Part shown: positions 1 to 6,542 of the stretch, one piece after another
Layout: each line of letters opens with the position of its first letter
Position numbering within the stretch: position 1 is the stretch's first letter
From: Candidatus Rokuibacteriota bacterium
GTDB taxonomy: Bacteria; Methylomirabilota; Methylomirabilia; Rokubacteriales; CSP1-6
DNA length: 9,198 bases
NCBI GenBank assembly: GCA_003221595.1
Contig: QHSM01000047.1
Span: 1-9,198 of the forward strand
Reading direction: 5' to 3'
Program-made: the position numbers and the translations under genes
Notes under the pieces: model-generated
The model's input: only the letters and a program-made list of their open reading frames with translations
The model's database searches: none
What the model was told of the DNA's origin: nothing

Positions 1-2
1 AG

Positions 3-533
3 CGACTGGTCGACGTCCTGGTGGAGTCCGAGCACATCTCGGTCGCCGACTTCGAGCGGGAGCGTCCCAGGCGCGACGACGCTCAGAATGCCGGCGCGCT
101 CACGCCGAAGCAGTACGAGAATGTCTGGAGGTTCCTCGGGCGCTCCTGCAACGAGGGAGAGGCCCTCGAGCGGCTGCGGCGCTATCGGGAGGTGATCGAC
201 GCGTCGGAGCGGCTGCTGACACCGTTGATCCACGGCGTGCACCTGACTCAGCGGGCGACGGCGACGACGCTCTGCTTCCGGCCCTTCCGCGGCGGCGACT
301 CCCGCATTCAATGCGGCCTCGTCGTGCTCACCAGGAACAGCCACGGGAAGCTGCACCCGAGGCTTCTCACGACCAGCAACCTGGCGGAATTCGAGCTTCG
401 CAGGCACTACTTTCCTGAGCTGCTGCCGGCGTCGATCTCGTCCGTGACGTATGCCGAGCCGACCGACGCCGTGACGCGAGTCGGCTCGCTGGAGCGTGAC
501 GGATCCGCTCGGCCGACCCTCGTACCCCGTTGA
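3..533 (+). CDS. Unrecognised protein, C-terminal part (5' end outside window)
   Basis: I do not recognise the family. The frame is open to the left edge, reading RLVDVLVESEHISVADFER without a stop, so the gene probably begins upstream. A GTG at 21 is the first in-window start candidate but has no convincing ribosome-binding site. About 177 residues are visible. They are soluble-looking, with no membrane segment or signal peptide. An Arg/Glu-rich helical stretch (roughly EALERLRRYREVIDASERLL) is followed by a more beta-like part containing QCGLVVLTRNSHGKLHPRLL. The stop TGA (531-533) overlaps the TTG start of the asparagine-synthetase-like gene by 4 bp (TTGA), which suggests translational coupling and a shared task. 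That the frame is coding is supported by its length, this junction and the absence of a better gene on either strand. The function is unknown. Confidence 0.6.
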   Translation, partial: RLVDVLVESEHISVADFERERPRRDDAQNAGALTPKQYENVWRFLGRSCNEGEALERLRRYREVIDASERLLTPLIHGVHLTQRATATTLCFRPFRGGDSRIQCGLVVLTRNSHGKLHPRLLTTSNLAEFELRRHYFPELLPASISSVTYAEPTDAVTRVGSLERDGSARPTLVPR

Positions 534-2311
534 ACCCGCTTCGTACGGACGCGCCGCGCGTCAGGGTCCAGTTCCAGTGGCCGGGTCCCGACGCGACGGA
601 CGGTACCGACAACTTCTTCTTCGGCGCGTGGCATCCCTCCCGGAGCCTCCGCGTCACCATGTCGGGAGTGCCGCCCTCGGCGTACACGGAGCGCCGGGGA
701 TTCAACTGGCTTCTGGTCAGCGCCGCGTCTGCCCTGCATGCGACCGGGACGGGGCTGGTGCACGGAACCAGGGATCGTTCGGAGGGCGTGGCGTTTCGGG
801 GCTACGTGTTTCCGCGGCTTCACTCCTATTCCCCGGACGCCGAGATCCTGACGTACTGGGGCACGCGATCCCTGGAGGAGCACAACGGGGTCTTCTCGAC
901 GGCGCACATCGGACGCCAGGGAGAGACCTTGACGCTGGTCACCGACGTCCTCGGGATGGGCCCCCTGTACTACCGGGTGTTCGAGGATCTGGTGCTGTTC
1001 GCCACCAATCCTCGGTTTCTCGCCCTCGACGCCGAGCGGCCGGATCTCGTCGCGTGGCGCTCCTTCACTCAGACGTCGTGGATCATCGGCGATCGAAGCC
1101 TCTCGGCCGGCGTCTCGCGCGTGCCGGCGGGCCAGGCCCTCCGCTGGACGAAGGACGGAAGTCGTAGCGTCGTCAACCTCGGACGGCTGCCGTTCGGGAC
1201 GCGCGCGGTCGACCATCGTTCCGTGGGCGAGGTCGAGGAAGCGTTCCAGCAGGCCATCGACCGCTGCCTCGAGCTGAGCGGCGGCCGCTTCGTCCTGCCG
1301 CTGAGCAGCGGCTTCGACAGCCGTCGGATCCTCGCGGCGCTGATCCACCGAAAGGTCGATTTCCAGGCCCTCACGTACCGGAGCGCGCAAAAGGGCTTTC
1401 GCGACCTGGACGGCCGGTTCGCGAGCGAGATGGCCCGCGACTTCGGCTTCCCGCACGTCGTGCTCGAGCCGGCCCTCGGCACGCAGTACGCGGCCGACGA
1501 TCGGAGCCGAAGGGTCCTGGTCGACACGGAGACCCGCGAGCACGCCTGGGCGATTCGCCTGATGCAGACGCTGCCGGCCCGTCCGAGCTTCCTCTTCGAC
1601 GGGATCGCCGGCGACATCCTGGGGGACCCGGTCGGGTGGAGGGCCCACACGGGGCTGTCCGTCGAGGCTCGATCGTCGGAAGGGGAGCTGGACGCGATCG
1701 CCACCCACGGCATCACGAACGACTTCGATCTGGTGCTCCGCTCCGACGAGTGGCCGAGCGCCTCCGACTTGCGCGAGGACGTCAAGGCGTATCTCAGGAA
1801 GTTCCTGCCACGGAGCAACATCGCGGAGATCGCGTTCTTGCTGCTCCGCCAGCGCCGCGTCATCGCCCCCTGGTCACAGCAGCTCGCGCCTCCGGGCCAC
1901 GTGCCGCTGTGCCCGTATCTGGACCTCGAGTATCTCCGGCTCTTGCTCGATTTCAGGTCGGTGGACAAGCACGCCACCAAGTTTCAGCGCGCGTGCCTCA
2001 GGGAGTTCTGGCCGGAGTTCCATCGCTACCCGGGCAACCGGGACGTTCCCGCCGACATGGCGCTGGGCTCCTCGGCTCCCGGCAACAAGCAGACGCTGGC
2101 GTGCCGGGCGGCTCTCATGGACGAGATCAGCTCGCACGGCGAGCTGACCGCGCTCCGCCAGCTCTTGACCGTGAGAGGCCGGGTCGGTCTGGCCCTGTCG
2201 GGGCGAAGCGCCGCGGTCGCGCTGCGGGAGCAGTGGTATCTGACGCCGTTGATGGAGCTGGTCTCACGTCACGCGCGGCGTGTTCGGTGCTGGAAGCGCC
2301 TGTCGAGCTGA
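530..2311 (+). CDS. Asparagine synthetase (glutamine-hydrolysing)-like amidotransferase, likely for a surface glycan or secondary metabolite
   Basis: The protein has 593 aa from TTG at 530. ATG at 659 (residue 44) is the only good alternative start. The N-terminal half resembles a degenerate class II glutamine amidotransferase fold: strands around 70-140 and the stretch DVLGMGPLYYR near 143, typical of the AsnB 'D-x-x-G-x-x-PLYY' segment. The usual Met-Cys N-terminus with its catalytic Cys is absent for either start. The C-terminal half is an Asn_synthase domain. Its ATP-pyrophosphatase P-loop is LSSGFDSR (residues 258-265; S260, G261, D263, S264), and DGIAGDILGD at 357-366 corresponds to the second nucleotide/substrate motif of AsnB. 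From family knowledge, it would adenylate a carboxylate and form an amide. The missing Cys implies free ammonia or another amine donor. Such homologues are frequent in exopolysaccharide clusters, which fits the CapA and flippase genes nearby. Substrate unknown. Confidence 0.85.
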   Translation: MNPLRTDAPRVRVQFQWPGPDATDGTDNFFFGAWHPSRSLRVTMSGVPPSAYTERRGFNWLLVSAASALHATGTGLVHGTRDRSEGVAFRGYVFPRLHSYSPDAEILTYWGTRSLEEHNGVFSTAHIGRQGETLTLVTDVLGMGPLYYRVFEDLVLFATNPRFLALDAERPDLVAWRSFTQTSWIIGDRSLSAGVSRVPAGQALRWTKDGSRSVVNLGRLPFGTRAVDHRSVGEVEEAFQQAIDRCLELSGGRFVLPLSSGFDSRRILAALIHRKVDFQALTYRSAQKGFRDLDGRFASEMARDFGFPHVVLEPALGTQYAADDRSRRVLVDTETREHAWAIRLMQTLPARPSFLFDGIAGDILGDPVGWRAHTGLSVEARSSEGELDAIATHGITNDFDLVLRSDEWPSASDLREDVKAYLRKFLPRSNIAEIAFLLLRQRRVIAPWSQQLAPPGHVPLCPYLDLEYLRLLLDFRSVDKHATKFQRACLREFWPEFHRYPGNRDVPADMALGSSAPGNKQTLACRAALMDEISSHGELTALRQLLTVRGRVGLALSGRSAAVALREQWYLTPLMELVSRHARRVRCWKRLSS

Positions 2312-2315
2312 TCGG

Positions 2316-3428
2316 TCAGACGTAGCCGCGGGTCAGCAGACCGCGGATCCACCGCCGCTCCTCCGCATTGCGCATCAGGCGCCTGACCGTCTTCCACGCC
2401 CGACCCCACTGTCCGCGGCGCGCGCTGTAGTACACGTGGGCGAGCGAGGCGGTCGCCTCATCGCGGCAGCGCTTCGACCACTGCGCGCGAACGAGCGAGC
2501 CGTCGGCGAGACCGCTCGAGCGGAGCGCCAGCTCGCGGCGCCGAAGGGCCGCGCGCTCCGGCGGACACGGCTGCGGCCGGTGCTCGGCGTCGATGTCCAT
2601 CGGCAGCCAATCCCAGCTGAGGCCGGGCGGAGACTGAGAGAAGTCCACGTCGACGGTCCAGAAGATGGAGTCGGTCGTGCCGGCCTGCGCCTCGAGGTAG
2701 GCGTTGCCACGAACCTGCAGGACGAAGTTGCCGAGCGAGTAGGCGATCAGACCGTTGCGGTACCGCTCGACTCCCTGGCAGACGTGCGGGTGATGCTGGA
2801 CGACGATGGCCGCCCCTTGATCGACCAGCCAGCGAGAGAGCCGCAGACGCCACGGCGCCGGGTAGCTGCTGAACTCGAGGTCGGCGTGAAGCGCGACGAC
2901 GACGAGGTCGGCGAGCGCTCGCGCGGCCCGGACACGCTCGCCGAGTCGCGCGCGGTCCAGCGGCGCCGTGCCCGGCCGGCCGTGGCCGGCGTTCGTGTCG
3001 GCGAACCCGCTCGCCGCGAGGAGCGCAACCCGTCGGCCTCCGCGCTCGAGCACGAGCGGCTGCTCGGCGTGTGGCAGGTCCGGCCCGGCGCCGAACGCGC
3101 CGATGCCGAGATCGCCCAGACGCGCCAGGGTGGCGGTGAGACCGTCCGTCCCGCAGTCCATCATGTGGTTGTTGGCCAGGCTCATGGCGTGGAACCCGGC
3201 CGCCCTCAGCCCGTCCGCGTTGGCGGCGGGAACTGCCATGAAGCGCCGGGCCTCGGGGCCCGTCGAGTCGCGGACGAGGCAGCACTCGAGATTGCCGACC
3301 AGGAGGTCGACCGCGCGCAGCGCAGGAGCCGCTCCGGTGAACGGAAACTCCGGGCCGTGGAGCGCGATCAGCTCGCGGAGCTGGCCCCCGAGGCAGACGT
3401 CGCCGGTGAAGCCCAGCCGGAGCATCAT
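2316..3428 (-). CDS. CapA family protein (poly-gamma-glutamate/capsule synthesis, metallophosphatase-like)
   Basis: The protein has 370 aa, a normal length for the PGA_cap family. The family signatures are in order: FTGDVCLG at 7-14 (D10), GNLE at 45-48, NNH at 86-88, HADLE at 181-185, QHHPH at 211-215, and YSLGNF at 230-235. These residues form the two-metal site of the calcineurin-like fold. The HxGxE-type element has Asp instead of Gly at 183. Unlike Bacillus CapA, there is no N-terminal membrane segment or signal peptide: the protein begins directly at the first strand (MMLRLGFTGD), so a cytoplasmic location is likely. ATG at 3428 overlaps the flippase stop by 4 bp (ATGA), and a second ATG follows at once at 3425. 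There is no good Shine-Dalgarno, which fits translational coupling to the flippase. The reading frame stays open further upstream, but only as a shadow of the flippase. CapA proteins are linked to capsule or polyglutamate production; the exact reaction is unknown. Confidence 0.9.
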   Translation of the reverse strand: MMLRLGFTGDVCLGGQLRELIALHGPEFPFTGAAPALRAVDLLVGNLECCLVRDSTGPEARRFMAVPAANADGLRAAGFHAMSLANNHMMDCGTDGLTATLARLGDLGIGAFGAGPDLPHAEQPLVLERGGRRVALLAASGFADTNAGHGRPGTAPLDRARLGERVRAARALADLVVVALHADLEFSSYPAPWRLRLSRWLVDQGAAIVVQHHPHVCQGVERYRNGLIAYSLGNFVLQVRGNAYLEAQAGTTDSIFWTVDVDFSQSPPGLSWDWLPMDIDAEHRPQPCPPERAALRRRELALRSSGLADGSLVRAQWSKRCRDEATASLAHVYYSARRGQWGRAWKTVRRLMRNAEERRWIRGLLTRGYV

Positions 3429-4882
3429 CCACGCGCCAGCTTGACGACGTCGGCCAGCGCGTGCAGGCAACGGCGATGGAGCGTCGCCATCGCCAGCAGG
3501 TAAGCGGCGCCGCCCGCGAAGATCTCCAGCGCGAGGCGCGGCGCCGGCGTCCAGTGGGGAGGCAGGACGAGCCGGAGCGCCAGCACCGCCGCGGTCATGG
3601 CGAGCGCGCTGCTCGCGGCCGGCCACAACGATCGCAGGTAGTCCGTCGCGGCGAGCCCGATTCGCCCGAACACGCGGGAATAGGTCGGCAGCGCCGCCAC
3701 CGGATGGATCAGGAGCCACGCGGTCGCGATGCCCGACACCCCCCAGCCGCTCCCCGCGTAGAACGCGGCGGGCAGCAGGAGCGTCTTGGCGAGGGCGGCG
3801 TACATCCCGAAGCGGGACTCGCCGATCACGTTCAGGATCTGCGGCAGGAGCGGGGTCGTGGCGCGATAGGCGGCGAGGATCGCCAGGAGCCGGAGCGGCA
3901 TGATCGCCGCCTCCCATTTGGGCCCGAGCACGACGTAGACGAAGTCGTCGGCGACCAGCGCGAGGCCGACGCCGGCGGCGAACGTCAGGACCGCCAGCCC
4001 TTCGGTGAGCGTCAGGAGATAGCGGCGCAGCGCCACCACATCATCCTGGACGGAGGCGAACACCGGAAAGGTGACGCGAGCGACGAGCGCCGTGATCTTG
4101 TCGACGGGCGCCGACGCGATCGTCCAGCCGAGCGTGTAGGCGCCGAGCGCCGCCTGGCCCAGGACCCGGCCCGCCACCAGGAAGTCGGCGTTCGACTGGA
4201 CGTACCAGGCCACGCGCGTGACCAGGACGTGTTTGCTCAACGCGAGCGCGCTCCGGATCGACTCCGGCTCTGGCCAGGCGAAGCCCGATGGTCGGCAGGC
4301 CAGGGTCAGTCCGGTGGATACGACGGCCCCCGCCACGCTGCCGAGGACCAGCGCCCAGTAGCCGAGCCCGGCCAGCGCGAGTGCGAAGACCACGACGGCC
4401 TGGAGAGAGACCTGCATCCCCTCGATTCCGGCGAGCAGCTTGAAGCGGAGATCGCGCTCGAGCCGCGCGGTGGGCACGGTGCGGAGCGCGCCGATCGCGA
4501 CGGGGATGCTCATGACGATCACGACCGAGCGGAGCTCGGCGACGCCGAAGAACATCGCCAGCGGCATCGCGGCGGCCGCGCACACGGCGTACGCGGCCAC
4601 GCCGACGAGCACGGCAAAGCCGTTGATCTGCGCGCGCTGATCGGGGCTCAGGTCGCGATGGGCGACGATGGCCGCGCCCAGCCCGAACTCGTTCACGAGC
4701 GTGACCAGACCGAGAAAGAGCGTCGCCATGGCCACGACGCCGTAGTCTTCCGGCTCCAGCAAGCGCGCCACGACGATGGTCGACGCCCAGCTCACGATCT
4801 GCCCGAACCACTTCATGGCGCCGGTCCAGGCAATGCCCCGGACGAGCTGGCGGTCGAGATCGCGGGCGGAAACGATCGTCAT
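3425..4882 (-). CDS. Wzx-type flippase / lipopolysaccharide biosynthesis protein (MOP superfamily)
   Basis: The protein has 485 aa, very hydrophobic, with about 12-14 predicted membrane segments separated by short Arg-rich loops, as in polysaccharide-transport flippases of the MOP superfamily. The N-terminus is characteristic: a short charged leader, then GIAWTGAMKWFGQIVSWAST followed by VVARLLEPEDYGVVAMATLF. Mid-protein segments such as YVQSNADFLVAGRVLGQAAL and AYTLGWTIAS are also typical of this family. From family knowledge, it would flip undecaprenyl-linked oligosaccharide repeat units from the cytoplasmic to the outer face of the inner membrane. I chose ATG at 4882; TTG at 4885 is also in frame. 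The CapA gene follows with a 4-bp overlap, so the two are almost certainly co-translated. The amidohydrolase lies 46 bp upstream on the same strand. The initiation region contains a two-codon leader ORF, described separately. Confidence 0.92.
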   Translation of the reverse strand: MTIVSARDLDRQLVRGIAWTGAMKWFGQIVSWASTIVVARLLEPEDYGVVAMATLFLGLVTLVNEFGLGAAIVAHRDLSPDQRAQINGFAVLVGVAAYAVCAAAAMPLAMFFGVAELRSVVIVMSIPVAIGALRTVPTARLERDLRFKLLAGIEGMQVSLQAVVVFALALAGLGYWALVLGSVAGAVVSTGLTLACRPSGFAWPEPESIRSALALSKHVLVTRVAWYVQSNADFLVAGRVLGQAALGAYTLGWTIASAPVDKITALVARVTFPVFASVQDDVVALRRYLLTLTEGLAVLTFAAGVGLALVADDFVYVVLGPKWEAAIMPLRLLAILAAYRATTPLLPQILNVIGESRFGMYAALAKTLLLPAAFYAGSGWGVSGIATAWLLIHPVAALPTYSRVFGRIGLAATDYLRSLWPAASSALAMTAAVLALRLVLPPHWTPAPRLALEIFAGGAAYLLAMATLHRRCLHALADVVKLARG

Positions 4883-4902
4883 CAATTCATATTGGCACCC
4901 CT
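4882..4902 (-). promoter_or_regulatory. Flippase translation-initiation region with two-codon leader ORF
   Basis: On the minus strand an AGGGG (4902-4898) lies 7 nt before an ATG at 4890. That ATG reads ATG-AAT-TGA, and its stop shares one base with the flippase ATG at 4882 (TGATG). The Shine-Dalgarno is thus optimally spaced for the two-codon ORF (Met-Asn-stop) and too far, 15 nt, from the flippase ATG. TTG at 4885 is an alternative in-frame start, 12 nt away. Either ribosomes re-initiate after the leader, or the flippase starts at the TTG or ATG with loose spacing. This is a sequence observation; its regulatory meaning is inference. Confidence 0.4.
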
Positions 4903-4928
4903 GTGGGCGGAACGGAAACTCGACGGTG

Positions 4929-5951
4929 CTAGAGACGATAGACGCCGGTGGCCGTGCCGTGGAAGAGCTGGGCCTTGTCCGCCGCCGAGTATCCGGAAGT
5001 CAGGCGCTTGAAGGAGTTCCACAAGACCGTGTAGCTGCAGCTCGCCTTGTCGACCGGGAAGTTCGACTCGAACATGCACCGATCGACGCCGAACTTCTCG
5101 ATCGTGAACTCGTAGTAGTGCCGGGTGGCGTCGCAGAGCTCCTGGCTTCCGGGCGGGCGGGAGCGCTCGTGCCAGCCGAAGCCGTTGATCTCCATGTTGA
5201 TCCCGCCGAGCTTGGCGACGACGTTCGGACAGGTGGCCAGCTCGCTGATCGCCTTGCGCCACTCCGCGTAGATGTCCTTCGCGTGGCCGGCGTAGGGACC
5301 GATGCCGAGCGGTCCGCCGAAATGATTGAGGATGATGGTGGTGCCCGGAAACGCGCGCGCCAGCGAGGTGACGTCCGGGATCTGGTGATGGTAGAGCCAC
5401 GCCTCGAACGTGAGCTTCCGCGGCGCCAGCTGCGCGAACCCCTTGCGGAAGTCGTCGCGCAGGAGCAGGCCCTGCCCGGGCTTGGTTCGGTGGCTGGGCA
5501 CGGAATCGTGGGGATCCCAGGCCGCGCCCAGCCGGATACCACGGAAGCGGCCGCCGCCCGCGACGATCTGGGCGTCGAGCACGGCGGCCACACCGTCGCC
5601 GAGACGGAGGTTGGCGGTCCCGATGATGCCGGCCGCGATGCGCGTCTTGCCGTAGAGCCCCGCGGCGCTCATCGCCGCGATCCCGTTCACGAACTCGGTC
5701 TCCCCGACGGGCCGCAGGGGCTCGGGGCCGTCGCTCTTGAACATCGCGCCGCACTCGATGAAGACCGTCGACACGATGTTGTGACCGGCGCTCACGTCTT
5801 CCACGATCTCGTCGAGCAGGTAGCGCGAAGCGGTGCGCCCGGTCTGCTGGTCCCACAGGTGGTGATGCGGGTCGCAGATCGGCAGCTCGGGTTCGAGCGC
5901 GGCTTCGACGGTCAAGGCGAGCCAGTCGTGGTTCTTCGAACGAACCGTCAT
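4929..5951 (-). CDS. Amidohydrolase family protein (PF04909-type metal-dependent hydrolase)
   Basis: The protein has 340 aa, the usual length for Amidohydro_2 TIM-barrel enzymes. The HxH metal motif is in ICDPHHHLWD (H29, H31) after strand 1. Further family features are FRGIRLG around R140, LYHH at 186-189, ILNHFGGPLG with H210, and MFESNFPVDK at 293-302 with D301 at the place of the C-terminal catalytic Asp. Relatives include 2-pyrone-4,6-dicarboxylate lactonase and fuconolactonase-like enzymes, so a C-O or C-C bond hydrolysis or decarboxylation of a small organic acid or lactone is plausible; the substrate cannot be read from sequence. The frame is open up to 6110, but ATG at 5951 is chosen because AGGGAGA (5967-5961) sits 9 nt before it and the protein aligns from there. 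There is no signal peptide, so it is cytoplasmic. It is divergent from the VOC gene and 46 bp upstream of the flippase. Confidence 0.9.
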   Translation of the reverse strand: MTVRSKNHDWLALTVEAALEPELPICDPHHHLWDQQTGRTASRYLLDEIVEDVSAGHNIVSTVFIECGAMFKSDGPEPLRPVGETEFVNGIAAMSAAGLYGKTRIAAGIIGTANLRLGDGVAAVLDAQIVAGGGRFRGIRLGAAWDPHDSVPSHRTKPGQGLLLRDDFRKGFAQLAPRKLTFEAWLYHHQIPDVTSLARAFPGTTIILNHFGGPLGIGPYAGHAKDIYAEWRKAISELATCPNVVAKLGGINMEINGFGWHERSRPPGSQELCDATRHYYEFTIEKFGVDRCMFESNFPVDKASCSYTVLWNSFKRLTSGYSAADKAQLFHGTATGVYRL

Positions 5952-6002
5952 GGTGGGTCGTCTCCCTGCGTCGCAGCTCTGGGCGGCCGCGGACGCGCGC
6001 CC

Positions 6003-6031
6003 ATGATGCGCCACGGCCGCGGGGACCGCAA
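6003..6031 (-). promoter_or_regulatory. Weak candidate promoter for the amidohydrolase
   Basis: Read on the minus strand, TTGCGG (6031-6026) and CATCAT (6008-6003) are separated by 17 bp. They match the sigma-70 consensus at 3/6 and 4/6 positions. The -35 element falls in the spacer of the inverted repeat. Such matches are common by chance, so this is only a suggestion. Confidence 0.2.
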
Positions 6032-6045
6032 ACGCCCCGCGGCCG
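6014..6045. repeat. Perfect 11-bp inverted repeat, 10-nt spacer
   Basis: The arms are CGGCCGCGGGG (6014-6024) and CCCCGCGGCCG (6035-6045), perfectly complementary, around ACCGCAAACG. The right arm occupies the place where a -35 box for the TATAAT at 6058 would be. The centre (6029.5) lies about 40 bp upstream of the inferred transcription start near 6070, a usual place for a class II activator or a blocking repressor. There is no T-tract on either side, so it is not a good intrinsic terminator. GC-rich palindromes can arise by chance in such DNA, but 11 of 11 pairs is noteworthy. Confidence 0.6.
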
Positions 6046-6057
6046 GCCGTCCCCACG

Positions 6058-6063
6058 TATAAT
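6058..6063 (+). promoter_or_regulatory. Candidate -10 box (TATAAT) for the VOC gene
   Basis: An exact TATAAT lies in very GC-rich surroundings, 40 bp before the VOC start codon. It would give a transcript beginning near 6070 with a leader of about 34 nt. At 17-bp spacing the -35 position reads CCCCGC, with no resemblance to TTGACA, and there is no TGn extension. If real, the promoter would need an activator or a different sigma preference. Confidence 0.45.
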
Positions 6064-6103
6064 CCTCTGGTGCGCTGGAGGATGAGGCGCGCGGGAGGCG
6101 ACG

Positions 6104-6529
6104 ATGGCACTGGATACGGCGCGGGAACGGATTCGGCCGGTAACCGGAACGCACGTGGTCCGCGTGCAGCACGAGGGCATCGCGACCGCGGACGCCGAGC
6201 GGGCGAAGGACTTCTACTGCCGGGTATTCGGATTCCAGGTGCTACCGCGGCCGGCGTTCAAGTCCGGCGGCTACTGGCTGGGGACGCCCGGCATCTTTCC
6301 CCAGATCCACATCATCCAGTCGGAGATGCAGCCGCCCGGGCCGGGCGCGCCGATCAGCCCGCAGGGGCGCCACACGTGCTTCGAGGTGGCCGACTACGAC
6401 GCGATGAAGGCCACGCTCGAGCGCGAGGGCATCAAGTACGTCGAGAACACCCAGCCGGGAGGCGGCGTGCAGATGCTGTGCAACGACCCCGACGGCAACA
6501 CGCTCGAGTTCCAGCGGGCGACCGTCTGA
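6104..6529 (+). CDS. VOC family protein (glyoxalase/bleomycin-resistance/dioxygenase superfamily)
   Basis: The protein has 141 aa, a single two-repeat VOC unit. It shows the vicinal-oxygen-chelate pattern: H23 in VQHEGIATAD (strand 1), then AERAKDFYCRVFGFQVLPRP, the typical 'A..FY...LGF' helix. H69 is in IFPQIHII (strand 4), H90 opens the second repeat in GRHTCFEVAD, and E135 is in the closing DPDGNTLEFQ. H23/H69/H90/E135 form a complete plausible metal site, so an active metalloenzyme (isomerase, lyase, dioxygenase or thiol transferase type) is likelier than a binding protein. The substrate is not deducible. ATG at 6104 is supported by GGGAGG (6093-6098) 5 nt upstream. There is no signal peptide. 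It is divergent from the amidohydrolase and convergent with the haem c/propeller gene, with 13 bp between the stop codons, so it is probably monocistronic from the TATAAT promoter. Confidence 0.9.
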   Translation: MALDTARERIRPVTGTHVVRVQHEGIATADAERAKDFYCRVFGFQVLPRPAFKSGGYWLGTPGIFPQIHIIQSEMQPPGPGAPISPQGRHTCFEVADYDAMKATLEREGIKYVENTQPGGGVQMLCNDPDGNTLEFQRATV

Positions 6530-6542
6530 CCCCCAATCTTCC

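Larger units (their letters stand above)
5952..6103. promoter_or_regulatory. Divergent intergenic region between amidohydrolase and VOC genes
   Basis: This 152-bp non-coding region separates two divergent genes and is the richest regulatory stretch of the window. The 9-mer CGGCCGCGG occurs at 5984-5992 and 6014-6022, exactly 30 bp apart, and inverted at 6037-6045. The last two copies form the 11-bp inverted repeat. It also holds an exact TATAAT on the plus strand and Shine-Dalgarno sites for both genes. A regulator binding here could control both genes. No regulator gene is visible in the window. Confidence 0.55.

Noticed and set aside
407..1708. Minus-strand open frame of 433 codons opposite the synthetase-like gene
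   Set aside because: Its composition is Arg/Ala/Asp/Glu-rich with no fold signature, and the plus strand carries a well-recognised Asn-synthase domain.
3429..3917. In-frame upstream extension of the CapA gene (163 codons)
   Set aside because: It lies wholly inside the flippase on the same strand in another frame, is Arg/Pro/Ala-rich low-complexity, and the CapA family begins at the ATG overlapping the flippase stop.
3461..5011. Long plus-strand open frame of 516 codons opposite the flippase
   Set aside because: It is an antisense shadow of high-GC codon bias: rich in Arg, Asp, His and Glu, with no recognisable domain, while the minus strand encodes a clear membrane transporter.
5952..6110. 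N-terminal extension of the amidohydrolase to 6110
   Set aside because: The extra 53 residues do not resemble the family, they cross the divergent promoter region, and ATG at 5951 has its own well-placed AGGGAGA.
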